Shown here: in pieces, positions 24,853 through 33,823 of the stretch | How positions within the stretch are numbered: the first letter of the stretch is position 1 | Layout of the letters: every line of letters begins with the position of its first letter | From: Candidatus Bathyarchaeota archaeon | GTDB lineage: Archaea; Thermoproteota; Bathyarchaeia; TCS64 | Direction: 5' to 3' | Assembly (NCBI GenBank): GCA_026014875.1 | Contig: JAOZHO010000037.1 | Span: 1-64,000 of the forward strand | Length of the DNA: 64,000 nucleotides | Notes under the pieces: model-generated | The model's input: the letters and a program-made list of their open reading frames with translations, nothing else | Told to the model about the DNA's origin: nothing | Databases searched by the model: none | Program-made: the position numbers and the translations under genes

Positions 24853-25365
24853 ATGGAAGGATTGCAGCCGGGGGAGGCCCTGATCAAGGACTCGGGGATG
24901 TTCCCCGTGGCATGGAACAAGAGCACGTTCAGCACCGTGAACGGCAAGCTGATACTCACCAACCAGAGGCTCGTCTTCGCAGCGGGCAGATTCCAGAACC
25001 CCATCGAAGGACTGAGGGGAGCCCACAAGGAGAGAGTCGAGCTCTCCCTGGGGGACATCACCTCCGTCGACAAGGGAATGATGGCCACCGTCAAAGTCAC
25101 CGCGGGACAGGAGTACACATTCAAGGGCATGCGCAACGCGAAGCAATGGGTCGACCTGATCACCAAAGCGGTGAGGGACGCCCAGACGACGCCCCCCTCT
25201 GCGCCGCAGCCCGCCTATCAGCCCCCTCAGCCCACCTACACGCCCCCACCTCAACCAGCCCCCCAACCCACACCAGCAGCCCAGAGAGGCCAGTTCTGCA
25301 CAGAATGCGGCGCCCCGACGGATGCCAACGACAAGTTCTGCGGAAGCTGCGGAAAGAAGCAATAG
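24853..25365 (+). CDS. GRAM/PH-like domain protein with C-terminal zinc ribbon
   Basis: The 170-residue protein has three parts. Residues 1-112 form a GRAM/PH-like beta domain (LQPGEALIKDSGMFPVAW, GKLILTNQRLVFAAGRF, DITSVDKGMM, then the helix NAKQWVDLITKAV). Residues 113-148 are a Pro/Gln/Tyr-rich flexible linker (PPQPTYTPPPQPAPQP). Residues 150-169 are a double-CxxC ribbon, FCTECGAPTDANDKFCGSCG. GRAM/PH folds bind lipids or proteins, and zinc ribbons bind protein or nucleic acid; the combination is a known accessory type without assigned function. A purine-rich ribosome site (gagaggtaag) precedes the ATG. Its GC content is that of the chromosome. Confidence 0.8.
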   Translation: MEGLQPGEALIKDSGMFPVAWNKSTFSTVNGKLILTNQRLVFAAGRFQNPIEGLRGAHKERVELSLGDITSVDKGMMATVKVTAGQEYTFKGMRNAKQWVDLITKAVRDAQTTPPSAPQPAYQPPQPTYTPPPQPAPQPTPAAQRGQFCTECGAPTDANDKFCGSCGKKQ

Positions 25366-25527
25366 CCCCCCAAGGGCCTTCCCTTTTTCCTCTTAGTGGA
25401 CTCGTTACAAGCGGGACCAAGGAGTCAGGGGCTTAGGCCCCTTGGACGACGCCTCCTCAGGTCAGCGCTCTATTGAACAAGATATGGGCAGATTTTAAGT
25501 GGAATCTGACGCGATATCGTACAGTGG

Positions 25528-26622
25528 GTGGTTAGAATCACTGATTTCAAGTTGACGAGGGACGAGGAAGCGCACGCCTTACGGCTGCACGAGGAGGCCA
25601 TCGTGATCGACGCGTTGCAAGGGGTTCTGGCGGCTGACCCGGACAGGTATTTCCCCGAGTTCGTGGAGGGCGGGGTGACCGCGTGTTTCCAGGATGTGGG
25701 CGGGGGCGGCGACTCTTCACCGTATCCAGAGGTGTCGCCTCTCAACTTCAGGGAGGCGGTGCTCGCCTTGGATGGGCTGAAGCGGATCGTAGAGGCACAC
25801 GGAGACAAGTTCGTCTTCGCCGAGTCCGCGGGGGACGTGAGGGAGGCCAAGGAGAGGGATAGGATTGCGCTCATTCCTCAGATGCAGGCCTGTGCGGCCC
25901 CCATCGAGAGCAACTTCGCGCTTCTGAGGGCGCTCCACGGGCTGGGGTTGAAGGTCATCCAGCTCACATATAACTCTCAGACCTCGGTGGGGTCGGGGTG
26001 CTGTGAACCCATCGACTCGGGGCTGACCCTGTTCGGGAGGGGGGTGGTAGAGGAGATGAACCGGATAGGCGTGGTGGTGGACGTCTCCCATGGGAGCGAC
26101 GCGACGATGAACGACGCCATCGAGCACTCCCGGGGCCCGGTGATAATATCGCATTCGAGCTGCAGGGCGCTCAGCCCCTCCCCGAGAAACTGCACCGACG
26201 AGACCATAAAGGCGCTGGCGGAGAAAGGAGGAGTCATAGGGATCTGCGCCTGGTCGCCCCTGCTGTCGCTGGATCAGTCAAAGGTGCGGTCGACGCTGGG
26301 CATGTTCCTGGACCACGTCGACCACGCGGTGGGGCTGGTGGGGGTGGATCACGTGGGCGTCAGCACCGACACCAACTGGAAGGGGCTGGACGAGGGGTGG
26401 TGCAGCAAGACGATGATGTACTGGCGCCGGGACAGGCCCGACGTCTACGGGTACGATAAGCCGTTGGACCTCTATCCGCCGCCTCTCGTGGGGCTGGAGA
26501 GGGTGAGTGCGTTCCCGAACATTACGAGGGGGTTGGTGGCCCGGGGTTACTCTGATGGGGAGATATTGAAGATATGGGGGGGTAACTGGCTCAGGGTGCT
26601 GGAGCGGGTGTGGGGAGAATAG
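25528..26622 (+). CDS. Membrane-dipeptidase (M19) family amidohydrolase, altered metal site
   Basis: The 364-residue protein has the M19 renal-dipeptidase fold signatures: SNFALLRALHGLGLKVIQLT, DVSHGSDATMNDAI, then the second histidine motif IISHSSCRALSPSPRN, and DHVGVSTDTNWKG near the end. M19 enzymes hydrolyse dipeptides with two zinc ions. The usual first metal motif near the N-terminus (H-x-D in a GHND-type loop) reads VIDALQGVLA here, so two expected ligands are missing while the DVSH and SHSS histidines remain. It may be a mono-metal enzyme or act on another substrate. The start is a GTG at 25528. It stands alone, with no partner in the same operon. Confidence 0.82.
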   Translation: MVRITDFKLTRDEEAHALRLHEEAIVIDALQGVLAADPDRYFPEFVEGGVTACFQDVGGGGDSSPYPEVSPLNFREAVLALDGLKRIVEAHGDKFVFAESAGDVREAKERDRIALIPQMQACAAPIESNFALLRALHGLGLKVIQLTYNSQTSVGSGCCEPIDSGLTLFGRGVVEEMNRIGVVVDVSHGSDATMNDAIEHSRGPVIISHSSCRALSPSPRNCTDETIKALAEKGGVIGICAWSPLLSLDQSKVRSTLGMFLDHVDHAVGLVGVDHVGVSTDTNWKGLDEGWCSKTMMYWRRDRPDVYGYDKPLDLYPPPLVGLERVSAFPNITRGLVARGYSDGEILKIWGGNWLRVLERVWGE

Positions 26623-26783
26623 GCGGTGTGCGGGCAGGCCTCAGCGGAGCGGGGGACGGGGGGGTTCGAGCCCTACCCTTTGTGGAGGTATCTCTCGTCT
26701 CTTTCCCATTTTTCTTGTACTATTAACCCGGGCCACGTAATGAGCCAAATAAATGCAGACGTTATTTATTTTGTTTAACGTAT

Positions 26784-26869
26784 TATCCCCATTTTTGGGG
26801 TATTTCATTAATCTTTATATAAGACGGTGTTTTTAAAAGATTAAAGTAATATCCCCAGATTGGGGATAT
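26784..26869 (+). promoter_or_regulatory. Promoter with two matching palindromic operators
   Basis: Two near-identical palindromes bracket a TATA-like box upstream of the toxin-antitoxin genes: tatccccatttttggggta at 26784-26802 and atatccccagattggggat (with two further bases) at 26849-26869. Both are followed by TCATTAA. The centres are about 66 bp apart, roughly six helical turns, and a TATA-like ctttatata lies between them near 26812-26820. The second palindrome would overlap the transcript start. They are very likely sites for autorepression by the first gene of the operon. Confidence 0.7.
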
Positions 26870-26891
26870 CTCATTAAACAAGGTAGAAAAA

Positions 26892-27695
26892 ATGGTGAGT
26901 GGAGAGCTCATAGAGTTTATCGCGGAAAAGAACGTGGTGACATCGGGGGAGATTGTGAATGAGGTTAGCCGCATCCTCGGAATGAAGCAGAAGAACAAAT
27001 ATGTCTATAAAAAATTCATCTACCCCCTATTACGAAAGGGCTACGTTGAGAGGGTCAGACAGAAGCTCTACCATGTAACAGTTCCGGGACAGCAGAACAG
27101 CGTCGCCGACAGGTTCCTTATAGCCTCGAAGATAAGAGAGGCTTACTTCATCGGATTCCACGCTGCGCTGGAGTTCTATGGGACGGCATATTCGTTTCGG
27201 AACCAAGTCCATGTCTGTGTGAGGCCCAGTAATAGGTTCGACGAGTTCCAGTACCAGAATACACGGTATACCCCCTATCATACCAAAGAAGTTGAAACGG
27301 GAATTGTCTTACATAGCCATCGAGGCGATGAGATCAGTGTTTGCTCGAAGGAGCGTCTGTTCCTTGAGTGCGTCAAGCATCCTCGGCTAGTTGGAGGTTG
27401 GGAAGAGGTCCTGAAAAGCCTCCAAGGCCTAGGAGGAATCGATTTCGAGGCGCTGGTTAATTATTCAATAATGGGGGGTAACCAGTCCGTGATCAGAAAG
27501 GTGGGGTTTGTGTTGGAGTTACTCAGGGACGAATCTATCTACTATCAACACTTGGAGGGAGCAACACTGGATGCTCTCCATAAACGCGTGAATGATAATA
27601 CACGATACCTTGAGAAGGGGAAGAACGGGCCATTGAATAGGAAATGGCGCCTCTATGTACCAATGAACTTCAGCGAATACCTGAGGGGCATCTAG
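26892..27695 (+). CDS. AbiEi-type antitoxin / transcriptional regulator
   Basis: The 267-residue protein has a winged-helix N-terminus (residues 1-65: VVTSGEIVNEVSRILGM, FIYPLLRKGYVERVRQKLYH) and a larger alpha/beta C-terminal part. The latter matches the AbiEi antitoxin plan: ASKIREAYFIGFHAALEFYG, VCSKERLFLECVKHPRL and VGFVLELLRDE. AbiEi represses its own operon and neutralises the AbiEii nucleotidyltransferase in type IV toxin-antitoxin systems, which also abort phage infection in bacteria. Here the stop codon directly abuts the ATG of the AbiEii-like gene. The promoter carries paired palindromes. The DNA is less GC-rich than its neighbours, in line with lateral gain. Confidence 0.82.
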   Translation: MVSGELIEFIAEKNVVTSGEIVNEVSRILGMKQKNKYVYKKFIYPLLRKGYVERVRQKLYHVTVPGQQNSVADRFLIASKIREAYFIGFHAALEFYGTAYSFRNQVHVCVRPSNRFDEFQYQNTRYTPYHTKEVETGIVLHSHRGDEISVCSKERLFLECVKHPRLVGGWEEVLKSLQGLGGIDFEALVNYSIMGGNQSVIRKVGFVLELLRDESIYYQHLEGATLDALHKRVNDNTRYLEKGKNGPLNRKWRLYVPMNFSEYLRGI

Positions 27696-28637
27696 ATGAA
27701 GAGAACATATAATTTACTACGATTAGCCGCCGAGACAGGGTTTGATCCAGTGCAGGTCGAAAAGGTCTGCAGAATTTCAGACATCCTTGAAGACATCTCA
27801 GCAATCACTTTCATGAGGAAAAGACTCTCGTTGTACGGAGGAACCGCTCTAGCTTTTATACACTTCAACGATATCGAGAGACTCAGCGTAGATATTGACT
27901 TTAATTATCGCCACATCGACCGGGACAAGGACTGGGGCGATGTCAGAGACGAAATAGATAGAAACCTGAAAATAATTCTGCATAACCAGCGATACACGGA
28001 TGACGCAATCAAGATAACCCCTAGATACCCATTAAGCAGGTTCACAATCAAGTACACCAATCACGTGGGTCTACCGGATGAGATCATGATCGAAACGGGG
28101 TACATGCGGAGAATCCCCATGCTACAAAGTGACTTAGAGCATGATTTCTATCACTTAGGAACCGCAAAAAAATTTAAAATGATGACTCCTCAGAAAGAGG
28201 AGCTGTTCGGAAACAAGTGGTGCACCATGCTTTACAGGAGCAGCCCAAGGGACCTATTCGACGTTTATAGAATATCCCAAGACAAGTTTGACCTAGATCG
28301 GTTCAGGTTGACTGCCATAATTGATAGCTTAATGAGGGGTAAATCAAGAATCGTTGATATTGATATCGAGAGAACGGTTCGTGCGATCAGGTTCGACTCG
28401 CCTCTGATGAATGTACTTTCTTCAGGTAGCGCTTACGACCAGAGTGAAGTGCATGAACGTGTGATTGGGTTCTCTAATAGAGTCATCGAGAGTATAACCC
28501 CAGAGGAGAGACGACTGCTTGAGGAGTTTTACGGGAAAAAGAGATTCGACATAGACCTCCTTCCAACCAAGAATATGCTTCATGACGATATTGAGAATCA
28601 TCCAATGATCGAAAGAATTCTTGAAAAACTAATCTAA
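27696..28637 (+). CDS. AbiEii-type nucleotidyltransferase toxin
   Basis: The 313-residue protein carries the minimal nucleotidyltransferase motif of the AbiEii/DUF1814 family: LYGGTALAF (G48, G49) followed by RLSVDIDFN with D66 and D68 as metal ligands. Later family blocks include DEIMIETGYMRRIPM and the SSPRDLFDVYRI motif (about residues 187-198), typical of AbiEii. Such toxins transfer nucleotides to RNA (for example tRNA acceptor ends) and stop growth. It begins without a gap after the antitoxin gene. All key residues are present, so it looks functional. No third gene belongs to the operon, since about 340 noncoding bases follow. Confidence 0.85.
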   Translation: MKRTYNLLRLAAETGFDPVQVEKVCRISDILEDISAITFMRKRLSLYGGTALAFIHFNDIERLSVDIDFNYRHIDRDKDWGDVRDEIDRNLKIILHNQRYTDDAIKITPRYPLSRFTIKYTNHVGLPDEIMIETGYMRRIPMLQSDLEHDFYHLGTAKKFKMMTPQKEELFGNKWCTMLYRSSPRDLFDVYRISQDKFDLDRFRLTAIIDSLMRGKSRIVDIDIERTVRAIRFDSPLMNVLSSGSAYDQSEVHERVIGFSNRVIESITPEERRLLEEFYGKKRFDIDLLPTKNMLHDDIENHPMIERILEKLI

Positions 28638-28978
28638 ATCCAAGCGATCTCTCGCGCCCACAACAAGCTGAGAGGTGTTCTGCACGCGGGTAAGAAACAG
28701 GCGTACACACCGCAAAATCCAAGACTGTTGAAAATTATTCTGAAATCGTTTCGTACAATGGACGTATAATGTTCTACCACGAGACAAGGATCCATGGTAT
28801 GTGATGTAGTTCATTGGTCACAAGAATCCCCAGCATACTAGAAATGCGTGATTCTCGAAGCTGAGACTTTATGCGTGCGCACAGGGATCCTAAAGGCGTT
28901 GATGGCGATTCTGAGGGAGGGGGTGCACAGAGCATTAAAATGATATTCTTTTTAGATTTCCACTCCAATCTTTAGGGG
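28638..28978. other. Intergenic region before hypC, no gene seen
   Basis: The spacer is of mixed composition and holds no convincing frame. It contains a short palindrome, gtgcgcac (about 28874-28881), and a purine-rich stretch (agggggatg type) just before the hypC ATG at 28979 that can serve as ribosome site. A TATA-like tttttaga stretch lies near 28951-28958, close to the expected distance for the hypC promoter. Confidence 0.35.
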
Positions 28979-29209
28979 ATGTGCCTCGCCATTCCCGGAA
29001 AAGTCATGGAGATCGTTGAAAACATCGCTAGGGTTGACTTCGGTCACGGAGTGACTCGGGAGATAGACATCACCCTTGTGGACGTCGATGTGGGGGGGTA
29101 CGTACTGGTCCACACTGGGTTCGCCATCCAGACGCTTGAGGCGTCGGAGGCCGAGGAGACTCTAAAGTTGTGGAAAGAAATATTCCAATCCATGGAGTCG
29201 GATCCTTAG
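28979..29209 (+). CDS. hypC: [NiFe]-hydrogenase maturation chaperone HypC
   Basis: The 76-residue protein starts MCLAIPGKVMEI, the defining HypC/HupF N-terminus in which Cys2 becomes terminal and binds the Fe(CN)2CO unit. VDFGHGVTREIDITLVDVDV and the GGYVLVHTGFAIQTL block complete the family pattern, and the length is normal. HypC works with HypD to assemble the iron ligands and then docks onto the hydrogenase large-subunit precursor. hypD starts 13 bases downstream, so the two form an operon. It is intact, although the hydrogenase gene remnant nearby is broken. Confidence 0.95.
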   Translation: MCLAIPGKVMEIVENIARVDFGHGVTREIDITLVDVDVGGYVLVHTGFAIQTLEASEAEETLKLWKEIFQSMESDP

Positions 29210-29222
29210 GGGGCCACGGCTG

Positions 29223-30305
29223 GTGAACGGGGCTTGGGATGCGTCACACTTTAAGGACCGAGACTTGGCGAGGTCCATCACAGAGAAGATCGCCGAGATT
29301 ACGCCACCCGATCCGATCAAAATCTGCCACGTATGTGGCACCCACGAGTGGACGATAACCCGCTCGGGCCTAAGGGCCCTCCTCCCGGAGAGCGTCTCCC
29401 TCATCGCCGGACCGGGCTGCCCCGTCTGCATCGTCCCAGCCCGGGAGATCGATGAGGCGGTCTGGCTCGCCCTGAACGGGGTGACGGTGACGACCTTGGG
29501 CGACATGTACAGGGTCCCCGGGTCGGAGGCGTCTCTGGACGACGCGAAGAGCCGGGGCGGGGACGTGCGGGTCGTCTACAGCGTCAGGGACGCAGTTGCC
29601 ATGGCGAGGAGGGAGCCGGAGCAAGAGTTCGTCTTCTTCGCCATAGGATTCGAGACCACCACCCCCATGAACGCCCTTGAGATACTCGACTGCCCCGAGA
29701 ACATGAGTTTCCTTGTGAGCCACAGGCTCATCCCTCCGGCGATGGAGTTCCTTGCGGAGTTTGAGGACCTTGACATCGACGGCTTCATCGCCCCGGGCCA
29801 CGTCTCGACGATCATAGGGGCGAAGCCCTACGAGAGGTTCCCGGAGGAGTACGGGGTGCCGACCGTCGTCGCGGGGTTCGAATCCCTGGACGTCCTCATG
29901 ACCGTTTACATGATCCTCAAGCAGATCGACAGCGACAGCCCCAAACTGGAGAACGAGTACTCCAGGGCGGTGACCTACGAGGGAAACGTCAGGGCTCAAG
30001 AGGCGATCTACAGAGTATTCGATGTGATTGACGGCTCGTGGAGGGGGATCGGGGAGATACCTTCCTCGACCCTGAGCCTCAAAGAGGAGTTCTCCCACGC
30101 GGATGCGAGGCAGAGATACTCAATAGACGCGGGCCCCAGCCGGGACATCTACCCGGGATGCAGCTGCCACCTCGTCATATTAGGTAAGATCACGCCAGAC
30201 GAGTGCCCCCTGTTCATGGAGGAGTGCACGCCGGAGACGCCCAAGGGCGCCTGCATGGTCAGCAGCGAGGGAACCTGCAAGATCTGGACCCAAGAACGGC
30301 TATGA
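29223..30305 (+). CDS. hypD: [NiFe]-hydrogenase maturation protein HypD
   Basis: The 360-residue Fe-S protein matches HypD throughout: KICHVCGTHEWTITRSGLRA, LIAGPGCPVCIVPAREID, and FFAIGFETTTPMNAL. APGHVSTIIGAKPYE and the C-terminal cluster cysteines (YPGCSCHLVILGKITPDECP, FMEECTPETPKGACMVSSEG) follow. HypD holds a [4Fe-4S] cluster and is where Fe(CN)2CO is built with HypC and HypE. Start is a GTG at 29223, 13 bases after hypC. Its end overlaps the convergent hypF by six bases (30300-30305). The catalytic CGTHE and CPVC motifs are intact. Confidence 0.95.
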   Translation: MNGAWDASHFKDRDLARSITEKIAEITPPDPIKICHVCGTHEWTITRSGLRALLPESVSLIAGPGCPVCIVPAREIDEAVWLALNGVTVTTLGDMYRVPGSEASLDDAKSRGGDVRVVYSVRDAVAMARREPEQEFVFFAIGFETTTPMNALEILDCPENMSFLVSHRLIPPAMEFLAEFEDLDIDGFIAPGHVSTIIGAKPYERFPEEYGVPTVVAGFESLDVLMTVYMILKQIDSDSPKLENEYSRAVTYEGNVRAQEAIYRVFDVIDGSWRGIGEIPSSTLSLKEEFSHADARQRYSIDAGPSRDIYPGCSCHLVILGKITPDECPLFMEECTPETPKGACMVSSEGTCKIWTQERL

Positions 30306-32621
30306 GGCCCTGAACGACGCCACGGCCGCCTGCCCCAATGAGAGCCCCCCGTCTCCCGGTGGAACGACCTTGTGACGCAGGAAGCTCAGGCCCCTCTCCT
30401 CGACCTTTTTCCTCATAACGGCGGTCATCATCTCGTTGAATGCGACTCCCCCGGTGAAGCCGACCGTCTCCAGACCGCTTTCCTCGGCAGCCACAAGCGC
30501 CATCTCAGCCAGACCCTCCGCCAGGGCCCCCTGGAAGGAGTAGGCCAGCCGCCGCGGGTGGTGACTACCCCTCAACTCGAGCAGCGTCCCCACCATCCTG
30601 GAGGTCTTGAGAACGAGCGCGCCTCCACGCTCCTCCACCGGTATGGGGAGATTGACCGTATCGTTGGCCCCTGCGACTGCGGCGGCCTCCAGCTTCATCG
30701 CGCCCTCACCCTCGTATGTCCTCGCGCAGGAGAAGCCGAGGAGGCAGGAGACGGCGTCGAGGAGCCTCCCGGCACTCGTGGTCATGGGGGTGTTGACGCC
30801 CTTCTCGATCTGTTCGAACACGACGTCTATCTCCCTCCGCCCCAAGGCGTATCCCTCCAAGCAGTTCTCGGCGAGGAACTTTCCGAGCTCCTCCCTCGGA
30901 ACCTCGTCATAAAGGACGCCCTGAAGCATCCTGCCGTACCTGATGGCCGAGAGGTCTCCTCCAGGCATGGGCTGCTGCTCCAGGTGGCCCGCTCGCTTGA
31001 AATCCTCGTACCCCCCGACAAGGATCTCGCCCCCCCAGGGTGCGCCGTCCGCTCCGTATCCGTACCCGTCGCAGGCGACTGCGACTATCTCCTCCCCGGG
31101 GGGAATCCCGGACTCTGCCATGAGCGATGCGAGGTGGGCGTGATGGTGTTGGACTTCGACGAGCCGAGCCCCCGACTCGGCCACCAACTCGCTGGCTATC
31201 TCCCTCGACAGGAAGGAGGGGTGCAGGTCACACGCCACGACGTCGGGCTCGTCCGCCCCGATGAGCGTCATCATGTGGTCTATGGACTCCCTCAGGAATC
31301 GCAGGGATTCCGGGCTCTCGATGTCCCCCAGGTGCTGGGTGAGGTAGCACTTGTCCTCCTTCAGGATTGAGGCCGTCGAGGCGAGCTCCGGGCCCACTGC
31401 AACGACCCTCAGATCCGATGAGAAGGGGAGGTTGACCGGGGTGGGGACGTACCCCCTCGACCTCCTGAGGAAGGTGGGGTGGCCGTCGTTCACGCTGATG
31501 ACCGAGTCGTCGCACCTGGCGTAGATCTCCCGGTCGTGGAGGAGGAGGTAGTCGACCACGCCTCTCAGCTTCCTGAAGGCGTCCTCGTTGGTGACGAACA
31601 TCGGCTCCCCCGGGAAGTTGGCCGAGGTCATCACCAGGGCCGGTTCCGTGGAATAGTGGAAGAGGAGGTGGTGTATCCCCGAATAGGGCAGCATGACCCC
31701 GACGGTGTGCAGCCCGGGCGATATGAGGGCGGAGAGGGGGAAGGGATCCCGCTTCCTCAGCGCCACGATGGGCCTCGCGTACGAGGTCAAGAGCACCCTC
31801 TCCGTTTCTGAGACGCGAGCGTACTTCTCCACCTGCTCGAGACCGGGGCTCATGATGGCGAAGGGCTTGCCCGGCTTCCTCCGCCGTTCCCTGAAGGCGA
31901 GGAGGGGGTCGTCGTCCGTCGCCTTGACCGCCAGATGTATCCCGCCGATGCCCTTGACCGCCACAGTGTAGCCTTCCTCGAGGAGCCTGGCGGCCTCCTT
32001 GAGGGGGTTCTCCTCGTCCAACACGGAGCCCGCCGGATGGTAGAGGGTCATCTTCGGCCCTCCCTGGGGGCAGCAGATGGTCTGGGCGTTGAAGCGCCGG
32101 TCCATGGGGTCGTAGAACTCCCTGCCGCAGTCGACGCACAGGGGGAAGTCTATCATGGTCGTCCTCTCCCTGTCGTAAGGGAGGTCCATTATCGTCGTGA
32201 AGCGGGGGCCGCAGAGGGCGCAACACGTGAAAGGGTAGAGGTGGTGCCTGTCGCCGGGATCGAAAAGCTCTCTGAGGCAGTCCGGACATATGGCTGCGTC
32301 AGGAGGGATGAGGGATTGCTTCACCTCCCTCTTACCAACGTCGCTGTCGTCGATCGCAAAGCCGGAGTGCTCTTCGCCGCGTGGAAGCCATTGGACGTCG
32401 ATCTTGGTGTACACGGCGATGGGGATCCTCTCCTCTTCAAGGGCGGTCAGTAGCGACATGATCGATGCCTCCTCGCCGCTCACGTCTATCCTGACCCCCG
32501 CGTCCCCCATGTTCTTCACGCGGCCGCTGAGACCATTCCTGACGGCCAGCCTGTAAATGAAGGGCCTGAAGCCTATGCCCTGGACGAGGCCCTGGACGGT
32601 GACTATAGCCCTTTTCTTCAT
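30300..32621 (-). CDS. hypF: Carbamoyltransferase HypF
   Basis: The 773-residue protein has all four HypF modules: an acylphosphatase domain (residues 5-90, VQGIGFRPFIYRLA), a zinc-finger pair (about 107-180), a YrdC-like adenylation domain (about 200-380, VAVKGIGGIHLAVKA) and a C-terminal Kae1-like carbamoyltransferase (about 395-773, VQHHHAHLASLMAE and GFTGGVAFN). It turns carbamoyl phosphate and ATP into the thiocarbamate later made into cyanide on HypE. The second finger reads CVDCGREF ... CCPQGGP, so the last of eight zinc ligands is Gly rather than Cys. It faces hypD tail to tail and is followed by hypE upstream on the same strand (85 bases apart). Confidence 0.95.
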   Translation of the reverse strand: MKKRAIVTVQGLVQGIGFRPFIYRLAVRNGLSGRVKNMGDAGVRIDVSGEEASIMSLLTALEEERIPIAVYTKIDVQWLPRGEEHSGFAIDDSDVGKREVKQSLIPPDAAICPDCLRELFDPGDRHHLYPFTCCALCGPRFTTIMDLPYDRERTTMIDFPLCVDCGREFYDPMDRRFNAQTICCPQGGPKMTLYHPAGSVLDEENPLKEAARLLEEGYTVAVKGIGGIHLAVKATDDDPLLAFRERRRKPGKPFAIMSPGLEQVEKYARVSETERVLLTSYARPIVALRKRDPFPLSALISPGLHTVGVMLPYSGIHHLLFHYSTEPALVMTSANFPGEPMFVTNEDAFRKLRGVVDYLLLHDREIYARCDDSVISVNDGHPTFLRRSRGYVPTPVNLPFSSDLRVVAVGPELASTASILKEDKCYLTQHLGDIESPESLRFLRESIDHMMTLIGADEPDVVACDLHPSFLSREIASELVAESGARLVEVQHHHAHLASLMAESGIPPGEEIVAVACDGYGYGADGAPWGGEILVGGYEDFKRAGHLEQQPMPGGDLSAIRYGRMLQGVLYDEVPREELGKFLAENCLEGYALGRREIDVVFEQIEKGVNTPMTTSAGRLLDAVSCLLGFSCARTYEGEGAMKLEAAAVAGANDTVNLPIPVEERGGALVLKTSRMVGTLLELRGSHHPRRLAYSFQGALAEGLAEMALVAAEESGLETVGFTGGVAFNEMMTAVMRKKVEERGLSFLRHKVVPPGDGGLSLGQAAVASFRAS

Positions 32622-32706
32622 GGTTATCAGCCTGCTCCGCAGACGGGGAGCTTCCGGACTCCTCTTACGTTTGAAGGGCGTCTTTAAAATAATTCTCTTG
32701 GGGGCA

Positions 32707-33720
32707 TCAGCAGATACGGGGTATGGGCGAGCCCACGGGCTCCCTGACGATCCTCCTTCCCCCGACGAAGGTCTCCAGGATCACCCGCCCCTTCCCCCCC
32801 ATGACCTCGCCCGCCATGGCGGCGTCTCTCCCGTACTTGTCACGCTTCAGGGCCTCCAGCACGGCCTCGGCCCTCGCCGCCTCGACCCCGATGACGGCCA
32901 CCCCCTCGTTGGCCAGCTCCAGGGGGTCGAGGCCGAGCAGATCGGAGGCGCTTCTCACCGCCCCCTTCACGGGGATCTCCTCCTCCCGCATGAGGATGTC
33001 TACGCCCGACTTCCTCGCCATGTCGTTCAGGGCCCCGGATACGCCGCCCCTCGTGGGGTCTTTCATCGCCGTTATCCCGCCGACCTCGAGGCCCCCGCTG
33101 ATCATCCCCCACAGGGGTGCCATGTCAGACTCGAGGGGCGTATCGAGGTGTAGGCCCTCCCTCAACGCGAGGAGGGTGAGCTCGTGGTTGCCTATGGTGC
33201 CCGAGAGGATGATCCTGTCACCCGGGTTGAGGCCCGCGTCCGTCACCACCGTCTCGGCGATCCCGATCCCGGAGGTGTTGATCAGGATCTCGTCCAGCCC
33301 CCCTCGCTCGACGACCTTCGTGTCGCCGGCTATCAGGGGGATCCCGATCTCTTCCAATGTGCCGCTCATCGACCCCACAATCCTCTTCAGCGTGTCGATC
33401 GGGAAACCCTCCTCGACCGTGATGGCGGAGGAGAGGGCCAGCGGGGTCGCCCCCATCACCGCGACATCGTTCACGGTCCCGCAGACGGCGAGCCTCCCCA
33501 TGTCGCCGCCGGGGAAGAAGAGGGGCTTAACGGTGTAGGTGTCGGTCGTGAAGACGATGTGGCGACCATTAAGGGGGATCGTAGCCCCGTCGTCCATCTC
33601 GGAGAGGCCGACGCCCCCCCCGACGCGGTTAAGCCTGTACGCGGGTATGATGACCTCATCGAGAAGTTTCCTCATCAGGCTCCCGCCGCCGCCGTGTTCA
33701 AGTTTTATCACGTCACTCAT
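32707..33720 (-). CDS. hypE: Hydrogenase maturation protein HypE
   Basis: HypE dehydrates the C-terminal thiocarbamate to thiocyanate as cyanide donor. Visible features are IKLEHGGGGSLMRKLL, FTTDTYTVKPLFFPGGDMGR, CGTVNDVAVMGATPLALS, the PurM-like phosphate loops (IPLIAGDTKVVERG) and MKDPTRGGVSGAL. It ends in the functional PRIC, whose last residue is the carbamoylated Cys. The frame can be extended nine codons to 33747, but the ATG at 33718-33720 (MSDVIKLEHGG) has a good ribosome site (ggagg) and matches the usual N-terminus. It is upstream of hypF on the same strand and probably cotranscribed. Length, about 337 residues, is normal. Confidence 0.95.
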   Translation of the reverse strand: MSDVIKLEHGGGGSLMRKLLDEVIIPAYRLNRVGGGVGLSEMDDGATIPLNGRHIVFTTDTYTVKPLFFPGGDMGRLAVCGTVNDVAVMGATPLALSSAITVEEGFPIDTLKRIVGSMSGTLEEIGIPLIAGDTKVVERGGLDEILINTSGIGIAETVVTDAGLNPGDRIILSGTIGNHELTLLALREGLHLDTPLESDMAPLWGMISGGLEVGGITAMKDPTRGGVSGALNDMARKSGVDILMREEEIPVKGAVRSASDLLGLDPLELANEGVAVIGVEAARAEAVLEALKRDKYGRDAAMAGEVMGGKGRVILETFVGGRRIVREPVGSPIPRIC

Positions 33721-33823
33721 GCCATCCGCCCTCCTCCAAAGTCCCAACCCACGGAATCTTCCTGATCATACAGGGCCATCATAATAAACGTGTCATCCGA
33801 CAACGCGGTATGGTCGCCTCGAC

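Noticed and set aside
26640-26690. A T-loop-like word, ggttcgagccc, suggesting a tRNA
   Set aside because: No acceptor, D or anticodon arm can be built around it.
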